A stretch of 64,000 bases of DNA, taken from the NCBI GenBank assembly GCA_900768435.1, contig CAAGCW010000007.1:36167-100166 (forward strand), given 5' to 3'. The position numbers were made by a program, and so were the translations under genes. The number at the start of each line of letters is the position of its first letter. The first letter of the stretch is position 1. A model generated the notes under the pieces. That model was not told the DNA's origin, did not search any database, and saw only the letters and a list, made by a program, of their open reading frames with translations. Origin of the DNA: an uncultured Collinsella sp. Lineage in GTDB: Bacteria > Actinomycetota > Coriobacteriia > Coriobacteriales > Coriobacteriaceae. Shown here in pieces: positions 24,316 to 33,558 of the stretch.

Positions 24316-24681
24316 ATGAGCATCCGCGTTGACGAAACGAAACCCGACATCGAGGCCACCGAGCCGATCGTCCCCACCACCTGCTCGCCCGAGGACCTTC
24401 CCGACGAGGAACTTCTCTACGACCTTGCCGACCTGTTCAAGGTCTTCAGCGACACCACGCGCATCAAGATTCTCTATGCCCTCATGGGCCGCGAGCTCTG
24501 CGTGGCTGACATCGCCGAAGCGACCGCGACCTCGCAGTCTGCGGTGTCGCACCAGCTGCGCACGCTTAAGCAGTCGCACCTGGTCAAGTTCCGCCGCGAC
24601 GGCCGCAACATTCTCTACTCGCTCGCTGACGATCATGTCTATACCATGCTCAACCAGGGCATGAGCCATATCTGCGAATAG
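24316..24681 (+). CDS. ArsR/SmtB-family zinc-type repressor
   Basis: A 121-residue winged-helix repressor. The DNA-binding helices are in 'LCVADIAEATATSQSAVSHQ' followed by 'LRTLKQSHLVKFRRDGR'. The last helix, 'DDHVYTMLNQGMSHICE', has the D-x-H-x10-H-x2-E spacing of the alpha-5 zinc site found in CzrA and SmtB, while the CadC-type cysteine pair is missing ('ELCVAD' has only one Cys). So zinc or cobalt is the likely inducer. It is the first gene of a unit with an HMA protein and a P1B ATPase, and its operators (24247-24301) overlap its own promoter; a third lies before the ATPase. Confidence 0.92.
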   Translation: MSIRVDETKPDIEATEPIVPTTCSPEDLPDEELLYDLADLFKVFSDTTRIKILYALMGRELCVADIAEATATSQSAVSHQLRTLKQSHLVKFRRDGRNILYSLADDHVYTMLNQGMSHICE

Positions 24682-24744
24682 CAATCAACCACGGTATCAG
24701 CGCGGCCGGCACCCAGACCGCTAACACAGGGAAAGGAACCCACC

Positions 24745-24963
24745 ATGAAAAAGCAGTTTAAGCTCGACGAGATCGATTGCGCCAACTGCGCGCGTGAACT
24801 TCAGGACGAGCTGGCTAAGCTCGATGGCGTCAAGTCCGTTTCGGTCAACTTTATGACCCAGAAGCTGACGCTCGAGGCCGACGACGCCGAGTTCGACGAG
24901 GTCCTGGACCGCGTCGTTGAGTTCACCGCCGACGCCGAGCCGGACTGCGAGATCATTCTCTAA
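24745..24963 (+). CDS. Heavy-metal-associated (HMA) domain protein
   Basis: A free-standing 72-residue HMA domain (ferredoxin-like metal-binding fold) after GGAAAGGA. The metal ligands are in 'DEIDCANCARELQDELAKL' (CxxC, residues 12 and 15), with 'VSVNFMTQKLTLEADDAEFD' as the following strands. The C-terminus 'DAEPDCEIIL' carries an extra cysteine. The P1B ATPase downstream lacks an N-terminal HMA domain, so this ORF probably replaces it as a metal chaperone or regulatory domain in trans. A small GC hairpin (24987-25005) separates it from the ATPase. Confidence 0.9.
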   Translation: MKKQFKLDEIDCANCARELQDELAKLDGVKSVSVNFMTQKLTLEADDAEFDEVLDRVVEFTADAEPDCEIIL

Positions 24964-25020
24964 CCCGCGCATACGTTGACCTGCAGGGCCGCGCTTGCCG
25001 CGGCCTTTGCTCGCGAAATT

Positions 25021-25040
25021 ATATGAGCAAGTGTTCATAC
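25021..25040 (+). promoter_or_regulatory. Third ArsR-type operator, before the P1B ATPase
   Basis: ATATGAGCAAGTGTTCATAC matches the two operators at 24247-24301 (outer half-sites ATATGA and TCATAY kept). It is 22 bp upstream of the ATPase start, so the ATPase may have its own repressed promoter in addition to read-through. Confidence 0.7.
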
Positions 25041-25062
25041 ACTCAAATGGGAGGTTTGAATC

Positions 25063-27015
25063 ATGGCAGCCGCCGATCCCAAAAAGAAAAAGAAGAAGCG
25101 CAAGAAGAAAGAGTCCCTTGAGCACAAGCGCAACCGCATCCTGGTAGCACTGGGCATTTTTGCCGTTGTTTATGCCCTCGACGAGCTCGGCGCCCTCACT
25201 ATCGCATTTGGGGAGCCCGGCAACATCTACGCCAGCTTCGCGCTGTTCCTCGTGCCGTTTTTGATTGCCGGCTACGACGTACTGCAAAAGGCATTCAATA
25301 ACATCCGCCGCGGCAAGGCCTTCGACGAGAGTTTCCTTATGGCAGTCGCGACCATCGGCGCGTTTGCCATGGTGCTCTTCCCCGATACCGACCCGCACAT
25401 GGCCGAAGGCGCCGCCGTCATGCTGTTCTACCAGGTCGGCGAGCTGTTCCAGGCATACGCCGTGGGCAAGAGCCGCAAGTCGATCAGTGCCATGATGGAC
25501 ATCGCGCCCGACTACGCTAACGTCGAGCAGCCCGACGGCACGCTCGAGCAAGTCTTCCCCGATGACATCGCCGTCGGCACCGTCATCGTCGTCAAGCCCG
25601 GCGAGCGCGTGCCTATCGACGGCGTCATCGTCGAGGGCGAAACCCAGCTCGACACCGCCGCGCTCACGGGCGAGTCAGTCCCCCGCCCCGCCAAGTCCGG
25701 CGACGATATCATCAGCGGCTGCATCAACATGACGGGCCTCATCCACGTGCGCACCACCAAGCCCTTTGGCGAGTCCACCGTCGCGCGCGTCCTGGAACTC
25801 GTGGAGAATGCCAGCGAAAAGAAGGCGCGCACCGAGAACTTCATCACGCGCTTTGCCCGCGTCTACACGCCCGCCGTCACCGGCGCGGCCGCGGTGCTCG
25901 CACTTGGCGGCGGCCTGATCACCGGTGCCTGGTCCGACTGGATTCTGCGCGGTCTGACCTTCCTGGTCGTCAGCTGCCCGTGCGCCCTCGTGATCAGCGT
26001 ACCGTTGAGTTTCTTTGGCGGCATCGGCGGCGCGTCCAAGCTGGGCGTTCTCATCAAGGGCTCCAACTACCTCGAGACGCTCGCCGACGTGGACACCGTC
26101 GTCTTCGACAAAACGGGCACCCTCACCAACGGCACGTTCTCAGTCGTCGCGGTGCACCCCGAGGCTGGCCATACCGAACAATCGTTGCTTGAAGTCGCAG
26201 CCCTTGCTGAATCGTTCTCCGATCACCCCATCGCGCAGTCCGTGCGCGACGCCTACCAGGGCGAGGTCGACCCCAAGCGCGTGAGAGACTCCGCCAACGA
26301 CGCGGGCCACGGCGTGACGGCAACCATCGACGGCAAGCACGTCGTCGTTGGCAACGCCAAGATGCTCGCCACGGCCGGCGTTGAAGCACCGGACTGCGAG
26401 GTTGTCGGCACGATCCTCCACGTGCTCGTTGACGGCGTGTACGCCGGCCACATCGTGATTGCAGACACCGTTAAGGCCGATGCGGAGCAAACGATTCGCG
26501 ACCTGCATGCCGCCGGTATCAACCGAACCGTCATGCTCACGGGCGACCGCGAGGAGGTTGCAGCGTCTGTGGCCAAGCAACTCGGTCTCGACGAGTTCCA
26601 CGCGCAGCTCCTGCCGGGCGACAAGGTCGAGCGCGTTGAGGCGTTGCTCGCGGCCGAAAGTGGCAAGGGCAAGCTCGCCTTTGTCGGTGACGGCATCAAC
26701 GACGCGCCTGTGCTTACGCGCGCCGATGTGGGCATTGCCATGGGCGCCATGGGCTCGGACGCCGCGATCGAGGCCGCCGACGTGGTGCTGATGGACGACA
26801 AGCCGTCCAACATTTCCCGCGCGATCCGCGTGGCGCGCAAGACCATGTCGATTGTTTGGCAGAACATTATCTTTGCGCTGAGTATTAAGTTGCTGATCCT
26901 GGTGCTCGCGGCGCTCGGCATCGCCAATATGTGGCTTGCCGTCTTTGGCGACGTGGGCGTGGCAATCATCGCCATCCTGAACGCCATGCGCGCGATGGGT
27001 GTCAAGAACCTGTAG
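25063..27015 (+). CDS. P1B-type heavy-metal ATPase (Zn/Cd/Pb group)
   Basis: A 650-residue metal-export ATPase. A lysine-rich N-terminus (KKKKKKRKKK, residues 7-16) stands where other members have an HMA domain. Then come about eight helices and the soluble domains: 'LDTAALTGESVPRPAKSGDD' (actuator), the metal-site 'VVSCPCALVIS' (CPC), 'VVFDKTGTLTNGTF' (phosphorylated Asp), 'SDHPIAQSV' (nucleotide-binding HP) and 'FVGDGINDAPVL'. The last helices contain 'AVFGDVGVAIIAILNAMRAM', with an Asp where ZntA-type pumps have one, pointing to Zn2+/Cd2+/Pb2+ rather than Cu+. It pumps metal out of the cytosol. Regulated by the ArsR protein upstream. Confidence 0.94.
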   Translation: MAAADPKKKKKKRKKKESLEHKRNRILVALGIFAVVYALDELGALTIAFGEPGNIYASFALFLVPFLIAGYDVLQKAFNNIRRGKAFDESFLMAVATIGAFAMVLFPDTDPHMAEGAAVMLFYQVGELFQAYAVGKSRKSISAMMDIAPDYANVEQPDGTLEQVFPDDIAVGTVIVVKPGERVPIDGVIVEGETQLDTAALTGESVPRPAKSGDDIISGCINMTGLIHVRTTKPFGESTVARVLELVENASEKKARTENFITRFARVYTPAVTGAAAVLALGGGLITGAWSDWILRGLTFLVVSCPCALVISVPLSFFGGIGGASKLGVLIKGSNYLETLADVDTVVFDKTGTLTNGTFSVVAVHPEAGHTEQSLLEVAALAESFSDHPIAQSVRDAYQGEVDPKRVRDSANDAGHGVTATIDGKHVVVGNAKMLATAGVEAPDCEVVGTILHVLVDGVYAGHIVIADTVKADAEQTIRDLHAAGINRTVMLTGDREEVAASVAKQLGLDEFHAQLLPGDKVERVEALLAAESGKGKLAFVGDGINDAPVLTRADVGIAMGAMGSDAAIEAADVVLMDDKPSNISRAIRVARKTMSIVWQNIIFALSIKLLILVLAALGIANMWLAVFGDVGVAIIAILNAMRAMGVKNL

Positions 27016-27031
27016 CGTCTGTGGTCCTTCC

Positions 27032-27158
27032 GGCCGGGACCGGGCTTGGGTTTGAAAACGTCCTCGCGCATGAGGCCCGCCTTTCCTGCTCCTGCGGAGC
27101 AACGGAAAGGCGGGCCTCGCGCTGCGGATTGTTTTCAAACCCAAGCCCGGTCCCGGCC
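27032..27158. repeat. 127-bp nested perfect palindrome
   Basis: Outer arms of 28 bp (27032-27059 and 27131-27158) are perfect complements; inside them 15-bp arms (27072-27086 and 27104-27118) are again perfect, and a 6-bp hairpin (TGCTCC / GGAGCA) closes the centre. The palindrome begins 17 bp after the ATPase stop. It could end transcription on either strand or be a structured RNA; it is far larger than a normal terminator and has no T run. Confidence 0.8.
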
Positions 27159-27435
27159 TGCGGTGACGTTGCTGGTGGTTCTTGGGCATCGCTTGCTGGC
27201 GGGGTTCCTTGTCTGAGTTGGACTTAGTTGGTGGGGCCACTGGTCCCGGTCGCTGTCCCGCGCCGTTCCGGCGCGGGAGGCGCGCCTCTTTGGGGACGCA
27301 GAGATAGCCCAGCTGTGGTGGCGTCGCGCACCGATTGCTGCACTTTGGACTGCGTCGGGCTCGTTATTGTCCGAGCCCCCTCTCCCCTTTTCGCTGGTTC
27401 GCGCTTTGCGCGAACTCCGCGCTACTGGGGACCTG
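27159..27435. other. GC-rich non-coding gap with small hairpins
   Basis: About 280 bp between the palindrome and the end of the DtxR-family gene. Two more hairpins are visible (CCCGCGCCG-TTC-CGGCGCGGG near 27257-27279 and GTTCGCGC-TTT-GCGCGAAC near 27398-27417). ORFs in this stretch have no ribosome site, so none is called. Confidence 0.5.
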
Positions 27436-27825
27436 TTAGGATTCCGTTGTTGAGTTCGACGTCTCTTCCCTGGCGAGCATCGCCCTCAGCTTCTCGAAGC
27501 TCTCCTCGCTTAGGCAGTGCTCCATGTGGCAGCCCTCTTGCGAGGCGACCTCAGCCGAAACACCTGCATCCTCCAGCAGCCCCACGAAAAAGCAGTGACG
27601 CTCCCACATTTGACGGGCAACCTCGAGACCGCGTTCCGTCAGATGCACATCGCGTTTGCCCATCTCCACGTAGCCGTTGCTTTCCAGCGTCGCCATGGCT
27701 TTAGAGACGCTTGCCTTGGTTACGCCCAGGTATTCGGCAACGTCAATCGAGCGAACGACGCCCTGGCGCTCCGAGAGCACATAAATAGATTCGAGATAGT
27801 CTTCTCCAGATTCACGCAGGGCCAT
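27436..27825 (-). CDS. DtxR/MntR-family metal-dependent repressor
   Basis: A 129-residue protein from an ATG with AAAGG six bases upstream. A winged helix ('SIDVAEYLGVTKASVSKAMA') is followed by the dimerisation domain; there is no C-terminal SH3 domain, as in MntR. The metal site is mixed: 'GEDYLESIY' gives the Asp and Glu of MntR and 'ERHCFF' its histidine, but 'EGCHMEHCLS' gives the Cys-x2-Glu-His set of DtxR rather than MntR's Glu at the Cys position. Metal preference (Fe or Mn) is thus uncertain. Possible target: the DtxR-type box at 18538-18556. An inverted pair CTTTTGC / GCAAAAG (27866-27872, 27888-27894) lies upstream. Confidence 0.88.
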   Translation of the reverse strand: MALRESGEDYLESIYVLSERQGVVRSIDVAEYLGVTKASVSKAMATLESNGYVEMGKRDVHLTERGLEVARQMWERHCFFVGLLEDAGVSAEVASQEGCHMEHCLSEESFEKLRAMLAREETSNSTTES

Positions 27826-27965
27826 GGGCCGCCTTTCGCGATGGCTTCTAGTTAGCCTTTGGATACTTTTGCTTGATTTACTTTACCGCAAAAGTTGCCC
27901 ATGTCTTACTACGTTATTTAAAAAGTTAACCGTGTTTCACAAAACGCACGGGACGAAAACAAAAC

Positions 27966-28027
27966 GGGGACACACCCCGCAAGGAGTGTCCCCAGCTGCC
28001 GGCACAAAAGGAACGTCCCCAAGTGCC
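27966..28027 (-). repeat. Terminator hairpin plus repeat family R2, copy 1
   Basis: An 8-bp stem GGGGACAC / GTGTCCCC (27966-27973, 27986-27993) is followed by a 40-bp segment (27988-28027) that matches 47928-47967 at 39 of 40 positions. Both copies sit just past the 3' end of a gene, here the HAD hydrolase. Confidence 0.6.
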
Positions 28028-28037
28028 GAATCCGCAG

Positions 28038-28808
28038 CTACACCAGCCCAAAGTGCTTGGCGGCGTTGTAGATTCCATCATCGTCTACGGCGGTCGTCAC
28101 GTAGGTCGCCGCGGCCTTCACGGTATCCTGCGCGTTGCCCATGGCCACGCTCGTGCCCACGGCGGCAAACATCGACAGGTCGTTCTCGCCGTCGCCAAAA
28201 GCGATCGCCTCGCTCGCATCGACACCCAGGCGCTCCAGCGTCGCCGCCACGCCCAGGTCCTTGCCGCCGTTAGCGGGAATAATATCGCAGAACAGGTCAC
28301 ACCAGCGTGTAGTGAGCGAATGCGACACCGCATCAGTCACGATATGCTCGTCGGCCGGGTCCACAAAGGCGCAGAACTGGTAGACTGGCGCGTCAAAGGC
28401 GTGCTCAAACGGCTCCTCGTGGTAGACAATCCCCGCGTTGCTGCCGGCCGTCACCACGCGCTCGGACAGGCGGTTCACAAACGAGTTCTCGCCCTGCATA
28501 CACAGCGAGTCATAGCGCCCCTGCGCCACCTGGTCCACAATCACCGCGACGTCGTCCGGATCGATCGGGCAGCTACGGTAAACGCCCTTGGCATCAAAAC
28601 AGTGCTGGCCCGAAAGCGTAATGTACGCATCCCAACCCAAGTTGAACAGCCAATCGGGCATCTGGTAGGTCGGGCGACCCGTGGCAATGACGCATGCGAT
28701 CCCCTGCTCGTGAAAGCTGTCGAGCACCTGCTGTGCCGACGCCGGAATCCGGTGGGTCTTAAAGCTCAGCAGCGTGCCGTCGATATCGAAAAACGCGGCT
28801 TTGATCAT
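28038..28808 (-). CDS. HAD-superfamily hydrolase (Cof type)
   Basis: A 256-residue HAD phosphatase with a C2-type cap. Motif I is 'AFFDIDGTLLSF' (residues 5-16), motif II is in 'CVIATGRPTYQM', and motif IV is 'IAFGDGENDLSMFAAVG' near residue 205. The family removes phosphate from sugar phosphates, FMN or nucleotides; no specific substrate can be assigned. It follows the ABC-F gene after 6 bp and is probably translated from the same transcript. Confidence 0.88.
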   Translation of the reverse strand: MIKAAFFDIDGTLLSFKTHRIPASAQQVLDSFHEQGIACVIATGRPTYQMPDWLFNLGWDAYITLSGQHCFDAKGVYRSCPIDPDDVAVIVDQVAQGRYDSLCMQGENSFVNRLSERVVTAGSNAGIVYHEEPFEHAFDAPVYQFCAFVDPADEHIVTDAVSHSLTTRWCDLFCDIIPANGGKDLGVAATLERLGVDASEAIAFGDGENDLSMFAAVGTSVAMGNAQDTVKAAATYVTTAVDDDGIYNAAKHFGLV

Positions 28809-28814
28809 CCTCGC

Positions 28815-30674
28815 CTACTCCTCGCCCTCGAGCTTCTCGCTCGCCTCGAGCCACGCCATCTCCAACTCGTCCATGGCGGCGTGGGCCTCGTCGATCTTTG
28901 CCTGCTGCTCGCCCAGCGCCGTGTAGTTGGTGGGATCGACCTGGGCCATTGCTGCCTCGGCCTCCTCAACGCGGGCGCGCTGCGTCTCCATTTTGCGCTC
29001 GAGCGAGCTCACCTCGCGGCGAAGCTTCTGACGCTCGGCGTTGGACAGGCCATTGGGCTGACCGCTCGCCTTGGGCTTATCGGCCGTCGCAGCCGCGGCA
29101 CCGGTGTCGAACGTGCCGGTCTTGGCGCTCGGCGCGCCCACGGGCTCGCCCTCGGCGGTAGCGTTGCACAGGCGCAGGTACTGGTCCACGCCGCCGGGCA
29201 TATGCGTCAGGTGGCCGTCGAGCAGCGCCCACTGCTGGTCGGTCACGCGCTCCATGAGGAAGCGGTCGTGCGTCACCAGGATCAGCGTGCCGGGCCAGCC
29301 GTCGAGCAGATCCTCGACAATCGCCAGCATGTCGGTATCCAGGTCGTTGCCGGGCTCGTCCAGGATGAGCACGTTGGGTTCGTCCAGGATTGTCAGCAAC
29401 AGCGACAGGCGACGGCGCTGGCCGCCCGAAAGATCGCCGATGCGGCTCCAGAGCTGCTGCGTCGTAAAGCCCAGACGCTCGCAGAGCTTCTCGGGCGAAG
29501 TCTCCTTGCCGTCGATGACGTAGTACTTCTTATAGTTGCCGAGCACCTCGCGGATCGTGTCGCCCATGTAGGGTTCGAGCTCCTCGAGCTGCTGCGACAG
29601 CACGCCAAAGCGCACTGTCTGGCCAATCTTCACGCGGCCGCGCGTGGGTTCAATCTTGCCCTGGATCACGTCGAGCAGCGTCGACTTGCCGGCACCGTTC
29701 TCGCCCAGCAGGCCATAGCGGTCGCCCGCACCAATGAGCCAGGTCACGTCAGAGAGCACCTGCTTGGGCGCGCCATCGGTATCCGCATAGCCGGCGTCCA
29801 CGTCGACCACATCGATAACCTGCTTGCCCAGGCGGCTCACGGCGAGGCGCTTGAGCTCCAGCTCGTCACGCACGGGCGGCACGTCGGCGATCAGCTCGCG
29901 AGCGGCATCAACGCGAAACTTGGGCTTGGTGGAACGCGCCTGGGCGCCGCGGGAGAGCCACGCGAGCTCCTTGCGCGCCATGTTGCGACGGCGTTCCTCG
30001 GTAACCGCGGCCATGCGGTCGCGCTCCACGCGCTGCAGGATGTAGGCCGAGTAGCCGCCCTCGAAGGGATCGACCTGGCCGTCGTGGACCTCCCACATGC
30101 TGGTGCAGACCTCGTCCAAGAACCAGCGGTCGTGCGTGACCACGAGCATCGCGCCCTGACCGCGCTGCCAGCGAGCCTTTAAGTGGCGCGCGAGCCAGTT
30201 GATGGTGCGCATGTCCAGGTGGTTGGTAGGCTCGTCGAGCATGAGCACGTCATAATCGCCGATCAGCAGGCGCGCGAGGTCCACACGACGGCGCTGGCCG
30301 CCCGAAAGCTCGCCCACCGTGCCCTCCCAGGGCACATCGCTAATGAGGCCGGCCAGAATCTGGCGCGTACGCGGGCTCGACGCCCACTCGTACTCGGGCG
30401 TATCGCCGACGACGGCATGATGCACGGTGTCGGTATCGACCAGGTTGTCCTTTTGGCCGAGCAATCCGATTGTCGTGCCGCGGCGGTGCGTCACGCGTCC
30501 GTCATCGGGCTCCAGCGTGCCGGCGAGCACGCTCAGCAGCGTCGACTTGCCGTCGCCGTTTTTACCGACAATACCAATGCGGTCGCCCTCGCCCACGCCG
30601 AGCGTCACGCTATCGAAAATATGCTTGGTGGGAAACTCTAGGCTGATGGAATCGCATCCCAAAAGAATCGCCAT
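28815..30674 (-). CDS. ABC-F family ATPase (Uup-like)
   Basis: A 619-residue soluble protein from the ATG at 30672-30674 (AAGGAG upstream); a longer frame to 30788 is not supported. Two ABC cassettes are present: Walker A 'GIVGKNGDGKSTLL' and signature 'LSGGQRRRVDLARLL' in the first, Walker A 'GLLGENGAGKSTLL' and signature 'LSGGQRRRLSLLL' in the second, joined by a linker near residues 235-300 as in ABC-F factors. The C-terminal 70 residues are a coiled coil ('LRREVSSLERKMETQRARVE'), typical of Uup. ABC-F proteins act on the ribosome or, for Uup, on DNA/ribosome-related steps; there are no membrane parts. First gene of a unit with the HAD gene. Confidence 0.9.
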   Translation of the reverse strand: MAILLGCDSISLEFPTKHIFDSVTLGVGEGDRIGIVGKNGDGKSTLLSVLAGTLEPDDGRVTHRRGTTIGLLGQKDNLVDTDTVHHAVVGDTPEYEWASSPRTRQILAGLISDVPWEGTVGELSGGQRRRVDLARLLIGDYDVLMLDEPTNHLDMRTINWLARHLKARWQRGQGAMLVVTHDRWFLDEVCTSMWEVHDGQVDPFEGGYSAYILQRVERDRMAAVTEERRRNMARKELAWLSRGAQARSTKPKFRVDAARELIADVPPVRDELELKRLAVSRLGKQVIDVVDVDAGYADTDGAPKQVLSDVTWLIGAGDRYGLLGENGAGKSTLLDVIQGKIEPTRGRVKIGQTVRFGVLSQQLEELEPYMGDTIREVLGNYKKYYVIDGKETSPEKLCERLGFTTQQLWSRIGDLSGGQRRRLSLLLTILDEPNVLILDEPGNDLDTDMLAIVEDLLDGWPGTLILVTHDRFLMERVTDQQWALLDGHLTHMPGGVDQYLRLCNATAEGEPVGAPSAKTGTFDTGAAAATADKPKASGQPNGLSNAERQKLRREVSSLERKMETQRARVEEAEAAMAQVDPTNYTALGEQQAKIDEAHAAMDELEMAWLEASEKLEGEE

Positions 30675-30744
30675 ATGCCCTGCTCCTTCGTAGAAATTCA
30701 ACGTTGTCCATGATAGCAGCGAAAAGGCGGGGCGCACACGACAC

Positions 30745-30781
30745 AAAAAGGCGGGCCATCTCCCGCAAGAGATGACCCGCC
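30745..30781 (-). terminator. Terminator of the pst operon
   Basis: 13-bp arms (GGCGGGYCATCTC and complement, one mismatch) with a 6-nt loop, followed on the minus strand by TTTTTG. It lies between pstB and the ABC-F gene. Confidence 0.85.
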
Positions 30782-30837
30782 CCTCCAATCAGTCCCGTGG
30801 CGACCGTGGCCGTCGCGGGCCTCAAGCATGTCCCGGA

Positions 30838-31706
<869 letters not shown>

Positions 31707-31710
<4 letters not shown>

Positions 31711-32657
31711 TCGGCCGTCATCCTCCTTGCCAGTTGCTTGCCCACGATACGGGCGACTACGTTAAACAGCAGCACGCAGATCATCAGCAGTGCAGCGGTG
31801 CCCCAAACGATCTGCTGGGCCTCGGGGCTGCCCTCGCCGTAAATCTTGTAGATGTGCACGGCGAGCGACTCACCGGGGCGGAACACGTTCCAAGCGCAGG
31901 TGGGGCTCGACAGGTTAAAGCTCAAGAAGTTCAAACGCACCGGCGAGCTCATGCCCGAGGTAAAGAGCAGTGCCGCGGCCTCGCCAAACACGCGGCCGGC
32001 CGAAAGCACGATGCCGGTCACGATGGCAGGCATGGCCTCGGGGATCAGGATGTGCAGCGTGGCCTCCCAGCGGGTAAGGCCCATGGCCAGGCACGCATCG
32101 CGCTGGGCCTGCGGCACGTCCTCGAGCGCCTGCTGGATCACGCGCACCAGGATGGGAATGTTGAACATGGTGAGCGCGACGGCGCCGGAGATGATGGAGT
32201 ACTTCCAGCCCAGCTGCACCGAGAACACCAGGAAACCGAACATGCCGACAACGATGGAAGGCAGCGAGGACAGCGTCTCGATGGCGGTGGAAGCGATGTC
32301 GCGGATGGGACCGTCCGGCGCGTACTCAACCAAAAAGACCGCGCCGCCCAGGCTGATGGGCACCGAGATGATCAGGGTGATCAGCAGCAGATAGAACGAG
32401 TCGAACAGCTGGTAGAGTACGCCGCCCTGAGTTCCGTTGGCGCGCGACGGCTCTGTGAGAAAGCCCGGCTGGAACAGCGTCGAGATGCCCTCGAACAGGA
32501 TATAGGCCACCATGGAGACGACGATGAGCATGACGATGGCGACGATTGCCGTCAGCACGCCCGTGGCGATGCGGTCCTGCTTTTGGACACGCCCGAGTCT
32601 CGCCTCGTCGATATGGATGCGCGTGCTAGCCACGAGCCTTCGCCCCCTTGCGGCCAA
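31707..32657 (-). CDS. pstA: Phosphate ABC transporter permease
   Basis: A 316-residue integral membrane permease with about six helices. 'TAIETLSSLPSIVVGMFGFL' and 'GLTRWEATLHILIPEAMPAI' (the EAA loop contacting PstB) identify it as PstA. A 25-residue basic N-terminus precedes the first helix ('GVLTAIVAIVMLIVVSMVAY'). The gene overlaps pstC by 32 bp at its start and pstB by 4 bp at its end. Confidence 0.95.
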
Positions 32658-33534
32658 TGAGATGGATGATCAGGATGAAGATGAGGCTCATGCCCATCAG
32701 CAGCAGACCGAGCGCCCACAGGACATCGTCCTGGGCCGAGCCCTCGGCATAGACCGCCATGGACGTGGTGAGCGTGGTGGTGATGGTCGAGGCCGGCGAC
32801 AGCAGCGACGTCGGCATGGCCTCGATGCCGCCGATAACCATGCGCACGGCGAGCGTTTCGCCAAAGGCGCGGGTCATGCCAAGGATGACCGCGGTCATGA
32901 GCGAGGGCATGGCGGACTTGAGCACCACGTGCCAGATGGTCTGCCAGCGGGTGTAGCCCAGCGCGAGCGAACCCTGGCGGTAGCTATCGGGCACGGCGCG
33001 CAGGCCATCAACCGAAAGCGTGGTCATGGTCGGCAGGATCATGACGGCCAGCACGATGGCGCCGGGCAAGATGCCCAGGCCCGTGCTCACGTGGAAAACG
33101 CTCTTCATAAGGCCGACGACCACGTGAAAACCGATCAGGCCAAAGACGACCGAGGGAATTCCGGTCAAAAGCTCAATAAGCGGCTGAAAGACCTTGGAGC
33201 CAAACTTAGGCTGGATCTCGACCGCAAAGATGGCAGAGCCGATGGCGATGGGCAGCGCGATGAGCGTGGAGAGCACCATGACCGCAAACGAGGTGACGAT
33301 CAGGGGCAGGGCGCCGGTATAGGGCAGGCCGTTTTCGGCCGTGTTGGCCAGGTCCCACTTGGTACCGGTGAAGAACTCTACGACCGAGACGCCGTCCTCG
33401 AGAAAAGCCGAGAGGCCCTTTTGGGCGACCATAAAGATGAGCGCGGCAACGACAAGCGTCACGAGCGCTACGCACGCGCCCGTGACGCCCAGGCCCACGT
33501 TCTCAAGGTCGCGCTTTGGCAGCTGTTTTGCCAT
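32626..33534 (-). CDS. pstC: Phosphate ABC transporter permease
   Basis: A 302-residue permease with about six helices. The segments 'IELLTGIPSVVFGLIGFHVV' and 'GYTRWQTIWHVVLKSAMPSL' (EAA loop) mark PstC. A long periplasmic loop between helices 1 and 2 ('FLEDGVSVVEFFTGTKWD') is typical. The stop codon lies inside pstA; the start is 24 bp downstream of pstS. Confidence 0.95.
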   Translation of the reverse strand: MAKQLPKRDLENVGLGVTGACVALVTLVVAALIFMVAQKGLSAFLEDGVSVVEFFTGTKWDLANTAENGLPYTGALPLIVTSFAVMVLSTLIALPIAIGSAIFAVEIQPKFGSKVFQPLIELLTGIPSVVFGLIGFHVVVGLMKSVFHVSTGLGILPGAIVLAVMILPTMTTLSVDGLRAVPDSYRQGSLALGYTRWQTIWHVVLKSAMPSLMTAVILGMTRAFGETLAVRMVIGGIEAMPTSLLSPASTITTTLTTSMAVYAEGSAQDDVLWALGLLLMGMSLIFILIIHLIGRKGAKARG

Positions 33535-33558
33535 TGCAAACCTTTCCGGGGCGATTAC

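Noticed and set aside
27228..27704. 158-codon plus-strand ORF after the palindrome
   Set aside because: Pro/Ser/Arg-rich composition, no ribosome site, and it runs antisense into the DtxR-family gene.
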